Source of the DNA: Ochotona curzoniae
Taxonomy: Eukaryota > Chordata > Mammalia > Lagomorpha > Ochotonidae
Assembly: GCF_017591425.1 (NCBI RefSeq)
Contig: NW_024466599.1
Coordinates: 68,862,501 to 68,926,500, forward strand
DNA: 64,000 nucleotides
Direction: 5' to 3'
Shown: in pieces, positions 32,725-44,218 of the stretch
Layout: every line of letters starts with the position of its first letter
How positions within the stretch are numbered: position 1 is the stretch's first letter
Position numbers and translations under genes: made by a program
Notes under the pieces: generated by a model
The model's input: only the letters and a program-made list of their open reading frames with translations
The model's database searches: none
Told to the model about the DNA's origin: nothing

Positions 32725-33300
32725 ATTGATTTAAAACAAAACGGAGCACAAATAACCAGCTTTTAATCTCATTTTCTACCAACTTGCACAAACATACTTG
32801 GGGAGGTCAACAACTCACTCTCAGCAATTGATAGAATTATTCAATAGAAAACCAGCGGAGATATGAACTGACTGGACATTACCACCATCCAGCAAGGCCA
32901 GTTGACACTTAAACACTGAACCCAACAATGCAAAGCACACATCCTTTATAACTGCCCGTGCCAGTTACCAAGACACATCATTCATACCCTGGATCATCAA
33001 ATAAGCCCCAAGGCATCTAAGAGACTTGAAACCATCCAGAGTCAGTTACTGGAAGATAATGGGATGAATACAGGAATCAATAACAGAAAGAACCCCTAGC
33101 ACTTGGATATCCAACAACAAAATTTTAAATTGTTCCTAGGCTCAAGAGCCAAGTCTCAAAGGGGAAAAATATGCATAACTGAGAGAAAATGAAATACTAC
33201 TTATCAATATTTGTGGGATGCATTTAAAGCAGTACTCAGGACAGAAATAATAATCAGAACAGAGATCAATGAAAAGTGAGTAAGGCTAGTGAAAATGGCA
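32725..33300 (+). mobile_element. Old L1 ORF2, endonuclease-region fragment
   Basis: CTCTCAGCAATTGATAGAAT, GAATCAATAACAGAAAGAA and TTTGTGGGATGCATTTAAAG follow the ORF2 endonuclease-to-linker order. No open frame. Confidence 0.7.
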
Positions 33301-33689
33301 AAGTAAGGACCCACAAAACTCCTCTCCCCTGTAAAAGCCACCAGTAAGTGGGAAACTTTCAGACAACATTTTTTCAGAATTCTGGAAATTACCCAAAGAC
33401 TTTCAGAAATCCATGAATGTTTATTCAATAAAAAAGATGAATTCAAGTTAGAAAAGTGAGTTTTCTGGAATTTTAACCTATCTTGTTTTCATCTCTCCTA
33501 ACCCTAGTTTGTGGTAGCTGTGCAAACCAACTGTCCACTCAAAGGTGACTGCCTAAAGCTTGGCAGCCCCAGAGGATTCAACACAGGATTGGCATTCTTT
33601 CTCAGTTTGCTCCCCAGAGAACATTCACTATTTGACCTCTGTGGTGTCTCCCTCCAAGCCTTGCACAGGATGGAAAGCCTTGTCTTTAG

Positions 33690-34375
33690 GGGCATTTGTT
33701 GAGGCTATCTCAAGATGATTATTTAACTTCACAGCTGCCTGAAATGGTAGCTATCACCAAAGGCAAACATTTGAATAAGCTCTTGAATTGCTGAGGATAT
33801 GCTATAATGGAGGTTAAGAAATAATGTAGTGACTTTGGAAAACAACTTGGTGGTTTCTTTAATCCCAAACATGGTTATCATGTGACCCCGCCATCTCACT
33901 CTTAGGTGTATTCCCAAGAAAACCCAAAACAAACATCTTCATAGTTCATCAACTACTAAATGAATAAGTAACCTGTAATAGACCCATACAATGGCGAATT
34001 ATTGACCTAAAAAAGAATGAAGCACTAAGTCATGTCATGCTATGATAATATGCTACAATGATGAACACATTACGCAAAATGAAATGGATCCAACACAATG
34101 ATCACATACTGTACAATTCCACTGACATGTAACATCTAGAATGGGCAAGTCCATAGGAACAAAAGTACACGAATAGTTGCCAAGGATTGAGGGAGGAATA
34201 AGCTGGGAAATGACTACTAATGTGTAGGAGTTTCTTGTTGAGGTGATGAAAATTTTCTGGAAGTAGATAATGGTAGATAATATACCTGCTGTGTGAATAT
34301 ACTAAAAACTACTGAGTTATAACACTTCATAAGGGTGAATTTAAAGCTTATGTAAATTATTTCAGCCAAAAAGGA
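33690..34375 (+). mobile_element. Old L1M ORF2 end and 3'UTR
   Basis: GGAAAACAACTTGGTGGTTTC, ACCCATACAATGGCGAATTA, GAAGCACTAAGTCATGTC, GGTGATGAAAATTTTCTGG and ACTGAGTTATAACACTTCAT follow the old L1M 3' end in order. A poly(A) is not preserved. Confidence 0.85.
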
Positions 34376-34849
34376 AATCCATGAAACCGAAAACAGAAAA
34401 ATTAGTTAAACAAAAAACTGATCGGAAAAAACATCAGAGCAGAAAAAATGTAATCTATGAGTAAAATTGGCATTTTTTTTGAGATTTGATCATTGGTTAT
34501 ACTTCTTGTCTGTAGTTTTGAGGAACAATGTACTTTTTTTCTACTTGAAAAAAATTTTTTTTTAAATTATTTACCCAATGGGAGGGTTAAGCCTGTGATT
34601 GGTAAGTGAGCTGACAACACATCATTGTAAAAAATGTTTAAAAAAAAAAGAAAGAAAGAAAAAAAAAGGAGGGAAGACAGAAGCTCAGGTAGGGTAGATG
34701 GTATGGTGGGAAGTATCACTATGCTTCTAGATTCATATTGCAAAATACATATGTTCACCTTAAAAGAATCTATGCTACCTAAAACACTAATCTTGAGAAT
34801 AAATAAAGTTACTTTCAAAAAGTCAATAAACTCAAAAGGTACATAAAGT
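34376..34849. other. No gene seen; A-rich unassigned sequence
   Basis: May include the remnant tail of the preceding L1. No exon seen. Confidence 0.5.
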
Positions 34850-34932
34850 ATCAGTGTTGTGGCACAAGTTAAAGCAGCACCTAGAGTGCCTGCATCCCAT
34901 ACAGGCATTGGTTCCAGTACTATCTGCTCACT
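34850..34932 (+). mobile_element. CSINE head fragment
   Basis: GTGTTGTGGCACAAGTTAAA and TGCATCCCATACAGGCATTG match the A-box region and the following block; the rest is absent. Confidence 0.7.
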
Positions 34933-35009
34933 AAAAACATGGTAAGGGAATACTGTAAATAGCTTAGTTCTCACACATTCAACAATTTATTATAAATTTC
35001 CTTTAAAAG

Positions 35010-35600
35010 CATGAACTTTCAAAACTCAATCTAGATGCAATAAATTACCCACATGGTCCAATCGCTGTTACAGAAATTGGATTTATAATTTTAAAATACT
35101 TTTTAAGCACATTCCAGATGAAGGTGGCTTCACTGGAGACTTCTACAAAGCATTTAAAGAATTAGCACCGTGGCCTAGAGGCTAAAGTCTTCGCCTTGAA
35201 TGCACCGGGATTCCATATGGGCACTGGTTCCAATCCCAGCAGCTCCATTTCCCATCCAGCTCCCTGCTTGTGGCCTGGGAAAGCAGTTGGATGGTCCAAA
35301 GCCTTGGGACCCTGCATCCGCCTGGGAGACCCAGAACAAGTTTCTGGATCCTGGCTTCGGATCTGCGCAGTACTGACCGTTGCAGTCACTTGGGGAGTGA
35401 ATCATCGGACGGAAGATCTTCCTCTCTGTCTCTCCTCCTCTCTGTATATATCTGACTTTCCAATAAATAAATAAATCTTTAAAAAAAACAAGAATTAGCA
35501 CCAATTGTATACAATGTCTTTCAGAAAACAAAAGTGAAGAGAACATTTCCAAGTTATTTTATCAAATCAGTTTTACTCTAATTTCATAACTAGACTTTTC
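35010..35600 (+). mobile_element. Old L1 ORF2 fragment, split by a SINE
   Basis: GGTGGCTTCACTGGAGACTT and TACAAAGCATTTAAAGAATT are the conserved ORF2 stretch upstream of the reverse transcriptase core. It continues after the SINE with CACCAATTGTATACAATGTC and CATTTCCAAGTTATTTTAT. Confidence 0.75.
35170..35489 (+). mobile_element. CSINE inside L1, 13-bp target-site duplication
   Basis: AAGAATTAGCACC occurs at 35157-35169 and 35490-35502. The SINE starts at GTGGCCTAGAGGC, lacking the first GGGCC bases, so it is slightly 5'-truncated. Confidence 0.96.
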
Positions 35601-35939
35601 TCTCTTCCCCTCTACTTCTCTGCCTTAAATAAATGGATAATATTTAAGTTAAAAAAAAGTAAAAAGAACAAATTAACATGAGCAAGGCTTGTACTCCAAG
35701 ATGTACACATACAGACAATCCTACCAATGACAACTATAACAGCTTAAACACCCAAAGTTTAGTTTCATGAATACAGCTATTGAAATATTTACAAAATCAA
35801 GTTTAACCTCACTTATTCATACTACCCCCACCCCACAGAGTACATGAAAAACTGGTAAAATCTGAATAAGCTTTGTCACTTAATAAGCTATTGTCCACGG
35901 CCAGTTTTGATATGTACTGCAGCTTAGCAAGATGTTTCA

Positions 35940-36200
35940 TTGGTGTAGAGTGGTGGAGCTGCCACCATGACTCGCAGTTCTCATTCTACCGAGATTTCCC
36001 TCTGCAGCTTTGTTTTCTAAGGGTCAGGAATTCCATCCAGCCCTCCTTTGTGGATGGTGGGGAGCAAACCACTTGAACCATCAGCTGCTGCTTCCCAAAG
36101 TTAGCATCAGAATGGAAGGGAGAGTGGAGCTGGGACTGGAATCACTGCATTCTTATATGGGAAGCTTCTTCAGCACCACACCAACTACCTCCCCCTACAC
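35940..36200 (-). mobile_element. Old CSINE, antisense
   Basis: TGGTGGAGCTGCCACCATGA, GGAGCAAACCACTTGAACC and GGAGCTGGGACTGGAATCAC fit the reverse of a diverged CSINE; partial. Confidence 0.6.
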
Positions 36201-36579
36201 CGAATTTCAGAGCTCTCACTAGCCGGCCTTACTATTTCTTCCATCCTTAAAAAAGTTTATTTATTTATTTAGGATTCTTTTATACAGTTATTTTCAGTGG
36301 CACTAATCACCAGAGGCACATCTAAACTCCGACAGGCTCTGTGATTCTGCATGTTAGCTATTACTGGTTATTTGTGTTTCAAAAGAAAGTTTTAAAAGTG
36401 TTGCAGATTTAAGTCAAAAAGTTAGCCAAGGACGGACGTCAGCACCAGTTTAGGAAATGGAAGTCTTCCTGAGGTTGTGTATAAAGTGAAATGAGTAACC
36501 TGCTCCCATTCCTCAGAGTGCAGTGACGATTCAATCAACATTAAAGGAAGTTTCTAGAGTTAGAAACAGGAGGGGGAAT
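36201..36579. other. No gene seen; unassigned
   Basis: Short T-rich runs; no repeat or exon recognised. Confidence 0.5.
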
Positions 36580-36696
36580 CTTCAAAAAGTTCGTGGAAAA
36601 TGCATCCTATGAAAAAGCTGTGCATGGATTTCACCTAGTTTTTCTTTTCCCAAATAAGTATGTCTTTTAATTGTTTTCCCCTGAACTTTTTTGGAG
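36580..36696 (+). mobile_element. MITE-like palindromic repeat, near complete
   Basis: Terminal inverted repeats CTTCAAAAAGTTCGTGGAAAA and TTTTCCCCTGAACTTTTTTGGAG enclose TGCATCCTATG and GCATGGATTTCACC. It is about 117 bp and non-coding; the best copy of this family in the window. Confidence 0.6.
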
Positions 36697-37169
36697 CACC
36701 TATTAATCCTGTCTGCAAGGTCCTTGGCCTCTCCCCTAGATGTGCACTCACACAGCTCTGGTCAACTTTACCCTGCCGTCCTGGGTTCAGCACCCAGGCC
36801 ATTCTCAGACTGGTCCTCTCTAGCCTGTCCTTCCTGCAGCAGGCTGTCAATGAGGCTGGGTGGCCCTGTGAAATAAAATCTGGCAGAGGCTGTTTATTTG
36901 CCGTGGCTTCCGTGCTGGGACCGGCGGACCAAACCCATCTACAATATAATGGTAGTAGCTGAGTTGGGTCCATTGCATGAGACTGTGTAGCCGATGAACC
37001 AGCTCAGCTGTAGCCAGTTGTCTCTGTCCCTCATTCACATTTTGCATAAATGCCACCAGGTTATGTTGGTGGGAATTCTCCAAACCTGCTGTGCTTCTGA
37101 GGGCTGCCTGGTTCTTCAGAGCCTTTTTTGAGGGGTGAGGGTTGTTTTGTTCTGTTTATTTATTATTTT
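36697..37169. other. No gene seen; GC-richer unassigned sequence
   Basis: A 100-codon ORF on plus and a 112-codon ORF on minus overlap here, with no recognised domain. GTGAAATAAAATCTGGCAG could be an old poly(A) signal, but the sequence is unassigned. Confidence 0.45.
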
Positions 37170-37485
37170 TTAAAGATTTATTTTTTATTGGAAAGTCAGA
37201 AATATAGAGAGGAGATGAGACAGAGAAGATCTTCCATATGCTGCTTCACTCCCCAAGCAGCCAAAACAGCCAGAGCGAAGTCAATTTGAAGTTAGGAGCT
37301 TGGAGTTTCCTCCAAGTCTCCCACGTGTGCAGGGTCCCAAGGCTTTGGGCCATCCTTCACTGCTTTCCCAGGCTACAAGCAGGTTACTGGATGGGAAGCA
37401 GGGTTGCCAGGATTAAACTGACACCCATATGGGATCTTGGCACGATCAAGGCAAGGACTTTAGCTGCTAAGCTACTGTGCTGTGC
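37170..37485 (-). mobile_element. CSINE, antisense
   Basis: From AAAGATTTATTTTTTATTGG to GCTGCTAAGCTACTGTGC; well preserved. Confidence 0.93.
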
Positions 37486-37579
37486 CAGGACTATTCTGTT
37501 TGTTTATGATGGCACTACCACCACCAACAGAAAAAGCCTCTACTAAAATTAATTGGGCTAAAGAGTGCTTCTTAGAACA

Positions 37580-37755
37580 TAGGTCTCCCAGGGCTGCTGT
37601 AACTGAGTGCTCGCATACTAGGTGTGTTACAACAAATGAAATTCATTATCTCAGTTCATGAGGCTGAAAGTCACATGAAGATATAAGATATATGCAAAGC
37701 TATGTTCCCTTTGGGTCTGTGGGAAGACCTTTTCCTTTTCCTGTTTTACAGTGTT
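37580..37755 (-). mobile_element. MaLR LTR (MLT1 type) 3' end, antisense
   Basis: GGTCTCCCAGGGCTGCTGTA, AACAAATGAAATTCATTATC and CAGTTCATGAGGCTGAAAG match the reverse complement of the LTR 3' end. Confidence 0.6.
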
Positions 37756-37759
37756 TTTG

Positions 37760-37895
37760 TTAGATTTATTTTTGTTTGAAAGGCAGAGTTACAGGGAGAG
37801 AAAGGAGAAAGAGAGAGAAAGACTGAGAGACCTTTCATTCACTGGTTCACTCCCCAGATGGCCTCAATGGGCAGAGCTGGGCCAATCTAAGGCTG
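37760..37895 (-). mobile_element. CSINE 3' half, antisense
   Basis: AGATTTATTTTTGTTTGAAAG, a GA-rich stretch and CACTGGTTCACTCCCCAGAT; it breaks off before the tRNA-like head. Confidence 0.88.
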
Positions 37896-37969
37896 TGTGA
37901 ACTGAATTTAACCCTGGGCAATGAACAGAAAATATAGGCAGCAAATCCCTCTGTTCTTTCTTTCTTTTT

Positions 37970-38284
37970 TTAAAAAAGATTTTTAGAGATATTTGAAAAG
38001 TAGACTGACAGAAAGGAAGAGACAGAGACTGAGAGCTTCCATCCACTGATTTACTCCCCGGATGACCACAGTGGACAGAGCTGGACCAGGTTGAAGCCAG
38101 TAGTCTATACTCCACCCAGGTCTCCCACGCGGGCAGCAGGTACTTGGGCCATCCTCCACTGCTTTCCAAGGCACAACAGCAGAAGGGCTGATGGGAAGCC
38201 AAGCAGGCAGGACTCAATATCCAAATCTGGTGTATTGGCATTGCAGGCAGCAGCTTAACTTGGCTGTATCACAACGCCAGGCCC
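37970..38284 (-). mobile_element. CSINE, antisense
   Basis: From AAAAAAGATTTTTAGAGATA to TGTATCACAACGCCAGGCCC; older subfamily. Confidence 0.92.
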
Positions 38285-38369
38285 AGTTCTTCTGATCGTG
38301 ACTAAAGTCCGCTTCCTAGAGACAGGCAGGCTTTGGTGTGGCATCCTTCGTCAGCAGTTGCTAAGCAGG

Positions 38370-38600
38370 TCCAGTCCTTTCTGGCCCTGTGCTTTTACTC
38401 CTGCTTTTTCTTTGCCTGGAATCTCCACACCAAGGGACAAAGCTAATGTCTTTCGCATGCTTCAGGACTCAGAGCATGCCCATTGCACACATACGCTTGC
38501 TCCCTTGTCCTCTCAGCTGCATTCTGGGGAGCTGTAGAATCTGTCTTTTCCCACTACAACATCCTGACTGGTTTTATGCACTGCCATGAAAACTGATGAC
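38370..38600 (+). mobile_element. Probable L2 3' fragment
   Basis: CTTTTACTCCTGC, TTGCCTGGAATCTCC and CTTCAGGACTCAG resemble L2; weak. Confidence 0.4.
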
Positions 38601-39084
38601 AGATACTGTCTTTTAATCAGCAAAGGAAGTAAAAATCAAGTAGAAGCAAACTACCCTAGAGAATGTCTCACATTTGCCATATACAGTTTTGCCATATTTG
38701 AATGCAATCATTGCAGGATCATGGTAGGAATAAGTGAACATGATTCTCTTTGAGAAACTGGAGAAGTTTGGGCTGGCTGTCCGGTACCTTTTCCAGGTAA
38801 CATTCCCATTGACCAATGTCATTCCCAATCCTTTGGACATTTGGTCTCGTTTCAGAAGAGGGCGGTGCAGGGTGAGGTTTTATGGCCTCCACAGAACTTA
38901 AGTACATTCAAGGTGAGTCACACATTTTATTCCCTCCAGGGGTTTTCTCACTTTCCTCCCAAGTGAGGCTTTCGCAGGAAGGTAGGTGCAGTCATGTCCT
39001 TTTCTGCCAGCACTGATTGTGAGGATTTTCTCTGTGCCCAGGAAATCCTCACCACCAGCAACTGACCACTACATCATGTATTGC
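38601..39084. other. No gene seen; unassigned
   Basis: Short ORFs only; TTTTCCAGGTAAC near 38790 is not part of any credible exon. Confidence 0.45.
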
Positions 39085-39360
39085 TACTGATTTAAGAATA
39101 TTTCATAATTCCCATTGTGATTTCTACAGTGGCCTCTGGACTATCTAATATAATCACATATTTCTCAACATTAATTCTTCTATTATTATGAAATGTTCTT
39201 TTTCTCAAATAATATTTCTTCTCTTAAAGCTTACTTTGATATTAGCGTAGCTACTACAGTTTGTTTTTCATTAATGTCTATATCAATGTCTTCTGCCCTT
39301 TTAATTTCAACTTTTCAGTGTTTCTATATTTAAAATATATCTGTAAAACAGCATGAACTT

Positions 39361-39668
39361 GGGCCAGTGCATTGGCTTAACAAGCTGCTCCTCTCCCTGT
39401 GGTGCCAGCCTCCCATAGGAGCACCAGTTTGTGCTCTGGCTGCTCCACTTCCCATCCAGATCCATACTACAGCCTGGGAAAGCAGTGGGGGATGACCCAT
39501 GCTCTTGGAACCCTAAACCCATATGGGAGACCCTGAAGAAGCTCCTAGTTTCAGATCAGCTCAGCTACAGATATTGCAGGTAGTTGGAGATTGAAGCAGT
39601 AGTTGGAAGATCTCTCTCTCCTTCTCTCTTTCTTCCTCTGCAGATCTGCCTCTCAAATAAAAAATTAC
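39361..39668 (+). mobile_element. CSINE (first of a four-copy block)
   Basis: Head TTGGGCCAGTGCATTGGC; end CCTCTCAAATAAAAAATTAC. It is older than the next three. Confidence 0.9.
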
Positions 39669-39674
39669 TAAACT

Positions 39675-40004
39675 GGGCCTGGTGCAGTACCCTAGTGGTT
39701 CAAGTCCTCGCCTTGCACATGCCAGGATCCCATATGGGTGCTGGTTCTAATCCCAGTGGCCCCACTTCTCATCCAACACCCTGTTTGTGGCCTTGGAAAG
39801 CAATCGAGGATGGCCCAAAAGCCTTGAGACACTGCACTCGCATGGGAGACCCAGAGGAAGCCTGGCTCCTAGCTTCGGATCAGTTCAACTCTGGCTGTTG
39901 TGGCCACTGGGAAGTGAATCAGCAGACAGAAGATCTTCCTCTCTGTTTCTCCTCCTCTCTATATATCTGACTTTCCAATAAAAATAAATCTTTTAAAAAA
40001 AGAA
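39675..40004 (+). mobile_element. CSINE (second of block)
   Basis: Head TGGGCCTGGTGCAGTACCC, B box GGTTCTAATCCC, tail AATAAAAATAAATC. It begins just after the A-rich tail of the first. Confidence 0.95.
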
Positions 40005-40026
40005 TAAATCTTAAAAATAAAGAAAC

Positions 40027-40342
40027 TGGGCCCAGCGCAATAGCATAGCAGTTAAAGTCCTTGCCTTGAGCGCGCAGGAATCCCATATGGGCACTGGTTT
40101 GTATCCCAGCAGCCCTGCTTCCCGTCCAGCTGTGGCCTAGGAATGCAGTCTAGGATAGCCCAAAGCTTTGGGATCCTGCACCCATGTGGAAGAGGCTCCT
40201 GGCTCCTGGCTTTGGATTGGCTCAGCTCTGGTGGTTGCGCTCACTTGGAGAGTGAACCATCGGATGGAAGATCTTCCTCTCTTTTACTCCTCCTCTCTGT
40301 ATATCTGTCTTTCCAATTAAAAAAAAAATAATCTTTAAAAAA
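40027..40342 (+). mobile_element. CSINE (third of block)
   Basis: Head TGGGCCCAGCGCAATAGC, B-box region GGTTTGTATCCCAGC, tail CCAATTAAAAAAAAAATAAT. Inserted in the A-rich tail of the second. Confidence 0.95.
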
Positions 40343-40353
40343 TTAAATAAAGA

Positions 40354-40668
40354 TGGCCCGGCGCAGTGGTTAAGGTCCTCACCTTGCACACCCGGGAGGG
40401 ATCCCATATGGGCGCCGGTTCTAATCCAGGCAGCCCCGCTTCCCTTCCAGCTCCCTGCCTGTGGCCCGGGAAAGCAGTCAAGGACGGCCCAAAGCTTTGG
40501 GACCCTGCACCCGCGTGGGAGACCCGGAAGAGGCTCCTGGCTTTGGATCGGCATAGTATTGGCCATTGCGCTCACTTGGGGAGTGAATCATCGGACGGAA
40601 GATCTTCCTCTCTGTCTCTCTTCTCTGTATATCCTTCTTTCCAATAAAAATAAAATAAATCTTAAAAA
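40354..40668 (+). mobile_element. Young CSINE (fourth of block)
   Basis: Head GGCCCGGCGCAGTGGTTAAG with GGCGCCGGTTCTAATCC; it has the young-subfamily diagnostics CGCTTCCCTTCCAG and AAAGCTTTGGGACC. Tail AATAAAAATAAAATAAATC. Confidence 0.96.
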
Positions 40669-41140
40669 AAAATTAAATTAAGGAACGAAGTTTGGCTTAT
40701 TTTGATTAAGTTTGTCAGTGTTTTGTCTTTAAAGTATTTAGTTCTCTTACATTTGAATGAAATCATTGATATATTTGGGTTAAATCAACTAAGTTTACTA
40801 TTCATTTTTCTATCTGTCTCTGTTCCTTTCTATTTCTCCTTTCTTGGTGTCTTTTATACTAAAAAAGCTTAAAAATTTTTTTGGCATTATTTCATTCAAC
40901 GCCTCTCCCTTTATTGTTTACTAAAAATTCTTATTGCTCATTTGGCTTTAACATTGCAATAAATATTTTTCAGTTTTCAGAGTCTCAAATTAATACTTAA
41001 GTTGACAATAATCCTAACAATAGTTAAATAAGACAATAATCTTACAAGACTAATTTTATTACCTCTATTTGCTTTTTGAACTATTGTCACATATTTTATT
41101 TGGACATATATTTAAAATTCCTCAAGAAAAAAATATTATT

Positions 41141-41340
41141 AGCAGTCAAGGACAGCCCAAAGCTTTGGGAACCTGCACCCGCGTGGGAGACCCAGAAGAG
41201 GCTCCTGGCTTCGGATCGGCATAGTATCGGCCCGTTGCGCTCACTTGGGGAGTGAATCATCGGATGGAAGATCTTCCTCTCTGTCTCTCCTCTCTGTATA
41301 TCTGCCTTTCCAATAAAAAAATAATAAAAATAAATCTTTA
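41141..41340 (+). mobile_element. 5'-truncated young CSINE with 13-bp target-site duplication
   Basis: Starts mid-body at AGCAGTCAAGGACAGCCC. AAAAAATATTATT lies on both sides (41128-41140 and 41341-41353). It carries the young-subfamily CGGCATAGTATCGGCC. Confidence 0.96.
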
Positions 41341-41415
41341 AAAAAATATTATTTAAAGCATAATGTTGATTTAGATTTCTCCCTTTTTTGGTAAAAATAT
41401 GCACTGAAATTTAAA

Positions 41416-41738
41416 AGTATTTAATTTTTTATTTGAAAGGCAGAGAGGAAAACAGAAAGACAGATGAAAAGAGATTTTCTGGGTGTGAGCTGACTCTTCA
41501 AATGCTTGTAACACTCAGAATTGGGCCATGGAAAAAGAACCCAGGAGCCAGGAACTTAGTCGAGGTCTCCCATATGTGTGTGTGTGTGGCAGGCATATAA
41601 GTATGTGGACTCTCACCTGCTGCCTTTGCAGGCGTTCCCTGCAGGAAGCTGGAATCCGAACCCGAGTAGGGATATGAACCCATTAGAACTGAGACGGTAT
41701 CCCAGGTGACACAGTTACCGCTCCACCAATCGCCCAGT
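41416..41738 (-). mobile_element. Old CSINE, antisense
   Basis: Starts GTATTTAATTTTTTATTTG, ends ACAGTTACCGCTCCACC. A short (TG)n at about 41574-41588 lies inside. Confidence 0.85.
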
Positions 41739-41739
41739 C

Positions 41740-43780
41740 TTCCCCATTGGTGAACACTATTTTCTCCTGGTAGAGAATTCCAGGTCGGCAGTTGTGATAC
41801 TGTGAGCACTGCTGTGAGAAGCCACTTAAAAATAAAAGTATATTCAAAGAGAAAAAAATAGATAATGTGGTTCTTGGGGCTTTCATATGTACTTTCAAGT
41901 GTCAAACAAGAAATTACATCTTTAATATAATGTGCTTTTACCTTATTTTTCCATTTTAAAATATTCTAAGATTTGTCTCCTATCATTCAGTGATATGCAC
42001 AGGCATGTTTCGTTCTGATTTATCCTGGTAGGGTTCTTGCCCCTGCATCTTCCATCACTTTGAGGAAACTACAGGTCAGCTTCTTGGCAGTCACATGGCT
42101 TGCCCTTTTCTCTTTCTGGGACCGAGAGATGGCAGTTCCTTAATCTTGGGCTTTTTCACCACCTCCCACACATCTTTTACACTCTCTGCACTTTAGCTTT
42201 TCCTTTGAGGGCTTCAATTTTCACATTTTCCATTTACCTGTTTTCTCTTTCCTTAATTCTGTCTTCTGGGCCTAATCTGCTGTTCCCAAAGGGGGAGATT
42301 GGTGTGATATCAACTACTCCGTGACGATTGGAGCTAGCTCTAATCATATTACAGTCTTTGGTTATTTTAATTTCATTTTGCTCACTTCTCTTAGTTCTTT
42401 CTTCCTTTGATCTTACTCTGCTTTCAACTAAATCTCTTGTGTATTGCTGCTATTTTTGGCTTTGTTTCTGTAACTCTGTGTGTGTGTGTGTGTGTGTTTC
42501 AAATTCTATTGCTTTCCTGTGTTCTGCTGACTAAACTTCACCTATCTCTATACTTTGTGATGTCTTTCCTGACTCTTTAATCTGTACTTCTTGCATATAA
42601 GAAAATGTTTGATTCATCTGTTTTGAAAAAGTTCCTGCCAGTACCCCAGTGCGATTTTCATTTTTTCCCCTTAATCTTAAAGGAAAAAAAATCTTAAAGG
42701 AAAAAAAATCTTTTATATAAAGGTAAATTCTTTCTAGAGGGTTAGATGAAGGGAAACCAGACTAGAGATGGTTGAGTGTGTGAGAGTTCCTCTTCTTTTT
42801 ATTTCTCCCAGATTCAGGTGACAAGCCTGGCAGGACCACTGTCACCACCATGCCTCCCCCCTCAGGATGCCAACATGCCTGTGCCCTTTCTCATTCAGTC
42901 CCACATTTCTTCTTCGTTAAGAGTTTGGATTTAACCAGTGGAAGAAATCTCCATCCACCCAGGCATCATTGTTCCTATTGTTCCAAGGGGGACCAGTTGG
43001 CTTTGTCCCTTGGGATGTGCCCTTTGCATTGAGGAACCAGACTTTCCTGGCTTTGACTGCTGTTTCCCACTGTGGATATCCTCTTTCATTATCTCCCCAC
43101 ATGTCTACTTGACCTTCACTGTGTTTGGAAGCCCTTCCTCATCTATTTTGGTTCAGGGTTACAGATGTGTCTTAATTTCTTTCAAGATCGAGTTTTGTTC
43201 CTGTTTCTTACTCTCCTTCTTGCTTATGGTGATTTCTCAGACAGGAGGGAAAGTGCACTCCTTATACCACATTTTAAAACCAGAAGGTTCATTTTTGAAG
43301 AGTCTTTTGCATACAGCATTAGTTTTAACTTCCCTTCAGAGTCACATCTAATCTTTTAAGAGTTGTTTTAAGTCACATTTGGGGAACTAGGTTCAAGTTG
43401 AAATTCAATCTTGACTGATATTAGCAATGCAAATAATTCAACTGAAGTGACAATCAGGTCATCAGATACTGCCACATGTGGCTGGACTTGCATATGTGCA
43501 AATAATGACAACCCTATCACACACACTGTCACACAAAACCCATTATAGAGGAGTTCTCTGGCAGCTGGTCAGCATCATTGGACATAAATGTAAGATGCTT
43601 CCCTAATCAAAAATGTAAGAACAACAACAACAACACCCCCCCCACCAAAAAAAAAAAACCAGGAGGAAAACACTATAAAGCATTTCAGGTAAGCTCATAG
43701 AATGAAGAGTCCAGCAGGTTGCTGAAGTTTTTTAATGCAAGAAACTTCGTAAAGGCTGACATTTTAGAATAGATTTTGAA
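41740..43780. other. No gene seen; 2 kb mostly unassigned
   Basis: Includes T-rich sequence at 41900-42000 and 42330-42560 that may be decayed antisense L1, a (TG)n run at 42476-42498, a duplicated 17-mer at 42674-42707 and a homopolymer-rich stretch (AAC)n-C-A at 43620-43660. A 137-codon ORF at 42938-43351 shows no recognisable domain. Confidence 0.4.
42674..42707 (+). repeat. Perfect tandem duplication of a 17-mer
   Basis: ATCTTAAAGGAAAAAAA occurs twice back to back, followed by a third partial ATCTT. Confidence 0.97.
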
Positions 43781-43782
43781 AT

Positions 43783-44218
43783 TCTTAGCCCATTTTGTGC
43801 TGCTATCACCAGGAACCCTTTCTAAAGCAAAGTAGTTTATTTAGCTCATACTTCTGGAGACTGAAAGTTCAAAATTGGACAGCTCTATGGATTCAGCCTC
43901 CGATGAGGGCCTTTTGGTTACATCACAACATGGTGGATAGCATTCCAGAGCAGGGCTGTGTGCTGAATAGGAACACATGGGTGACAGAACTCACCAGCCA
44001 GAAGAGCAAGCTGAAGAAGTCAAACTCTGTAACTACCGGCTCTCCTGGGAACTAAATCAGTCCCAAGAGAGCGAGAATGTGCTTTGAACCCCTACCACTC
44101 CCCTCAGAGATATGTTACTGTCTTGTGAAGTAACCACCTTTCAGCATGACCACACCGGGGACCAAGGCTCCATGTGAATTTTGGTGGGGACGAACAACAT
44201 TCAAACCATAACAACAGT
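43783..44218 (-). mobile_element. MaLR LTR (MLT1/MST type), antisense
   Basis: CCCATTTTGTGCTGCTATCA, CATACTTCTGGAGACTGAAAG and GAATTTTGGTGGGGACGAAC with TTCAAACCATAACAAC at the end are the reverse complement of LTR end, body and start. A solo LTR with no viral coding part. Confidence 0.82.

Larger units (their letters stand above)
39085..41415 (-). mobile_element. L1 LINE, antisense, interrupted by SINEs
   Basis: TATTATGAAATGTTCTTTTT, CTTACTTTGATATTAGCGTAG and GCTACTACAGTTTG (39170-39260) are the reverse of the ORF2 endonuclease region. The part from 40672 (TCTTACATTTGAATGAAATC, ATTGATATATTTGGGTTAAA) is the reverse of the inter-ORF region. A four-SINE block and a truncated SINE lie inside. 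Confidence 0.75.

Noticed and set aside
36697..37100. GC-richer stretch considered as a conserved exon or CpG island
   Set aside because: Few CpG, overlapping short ORFs on both strands without domain or splice sites.
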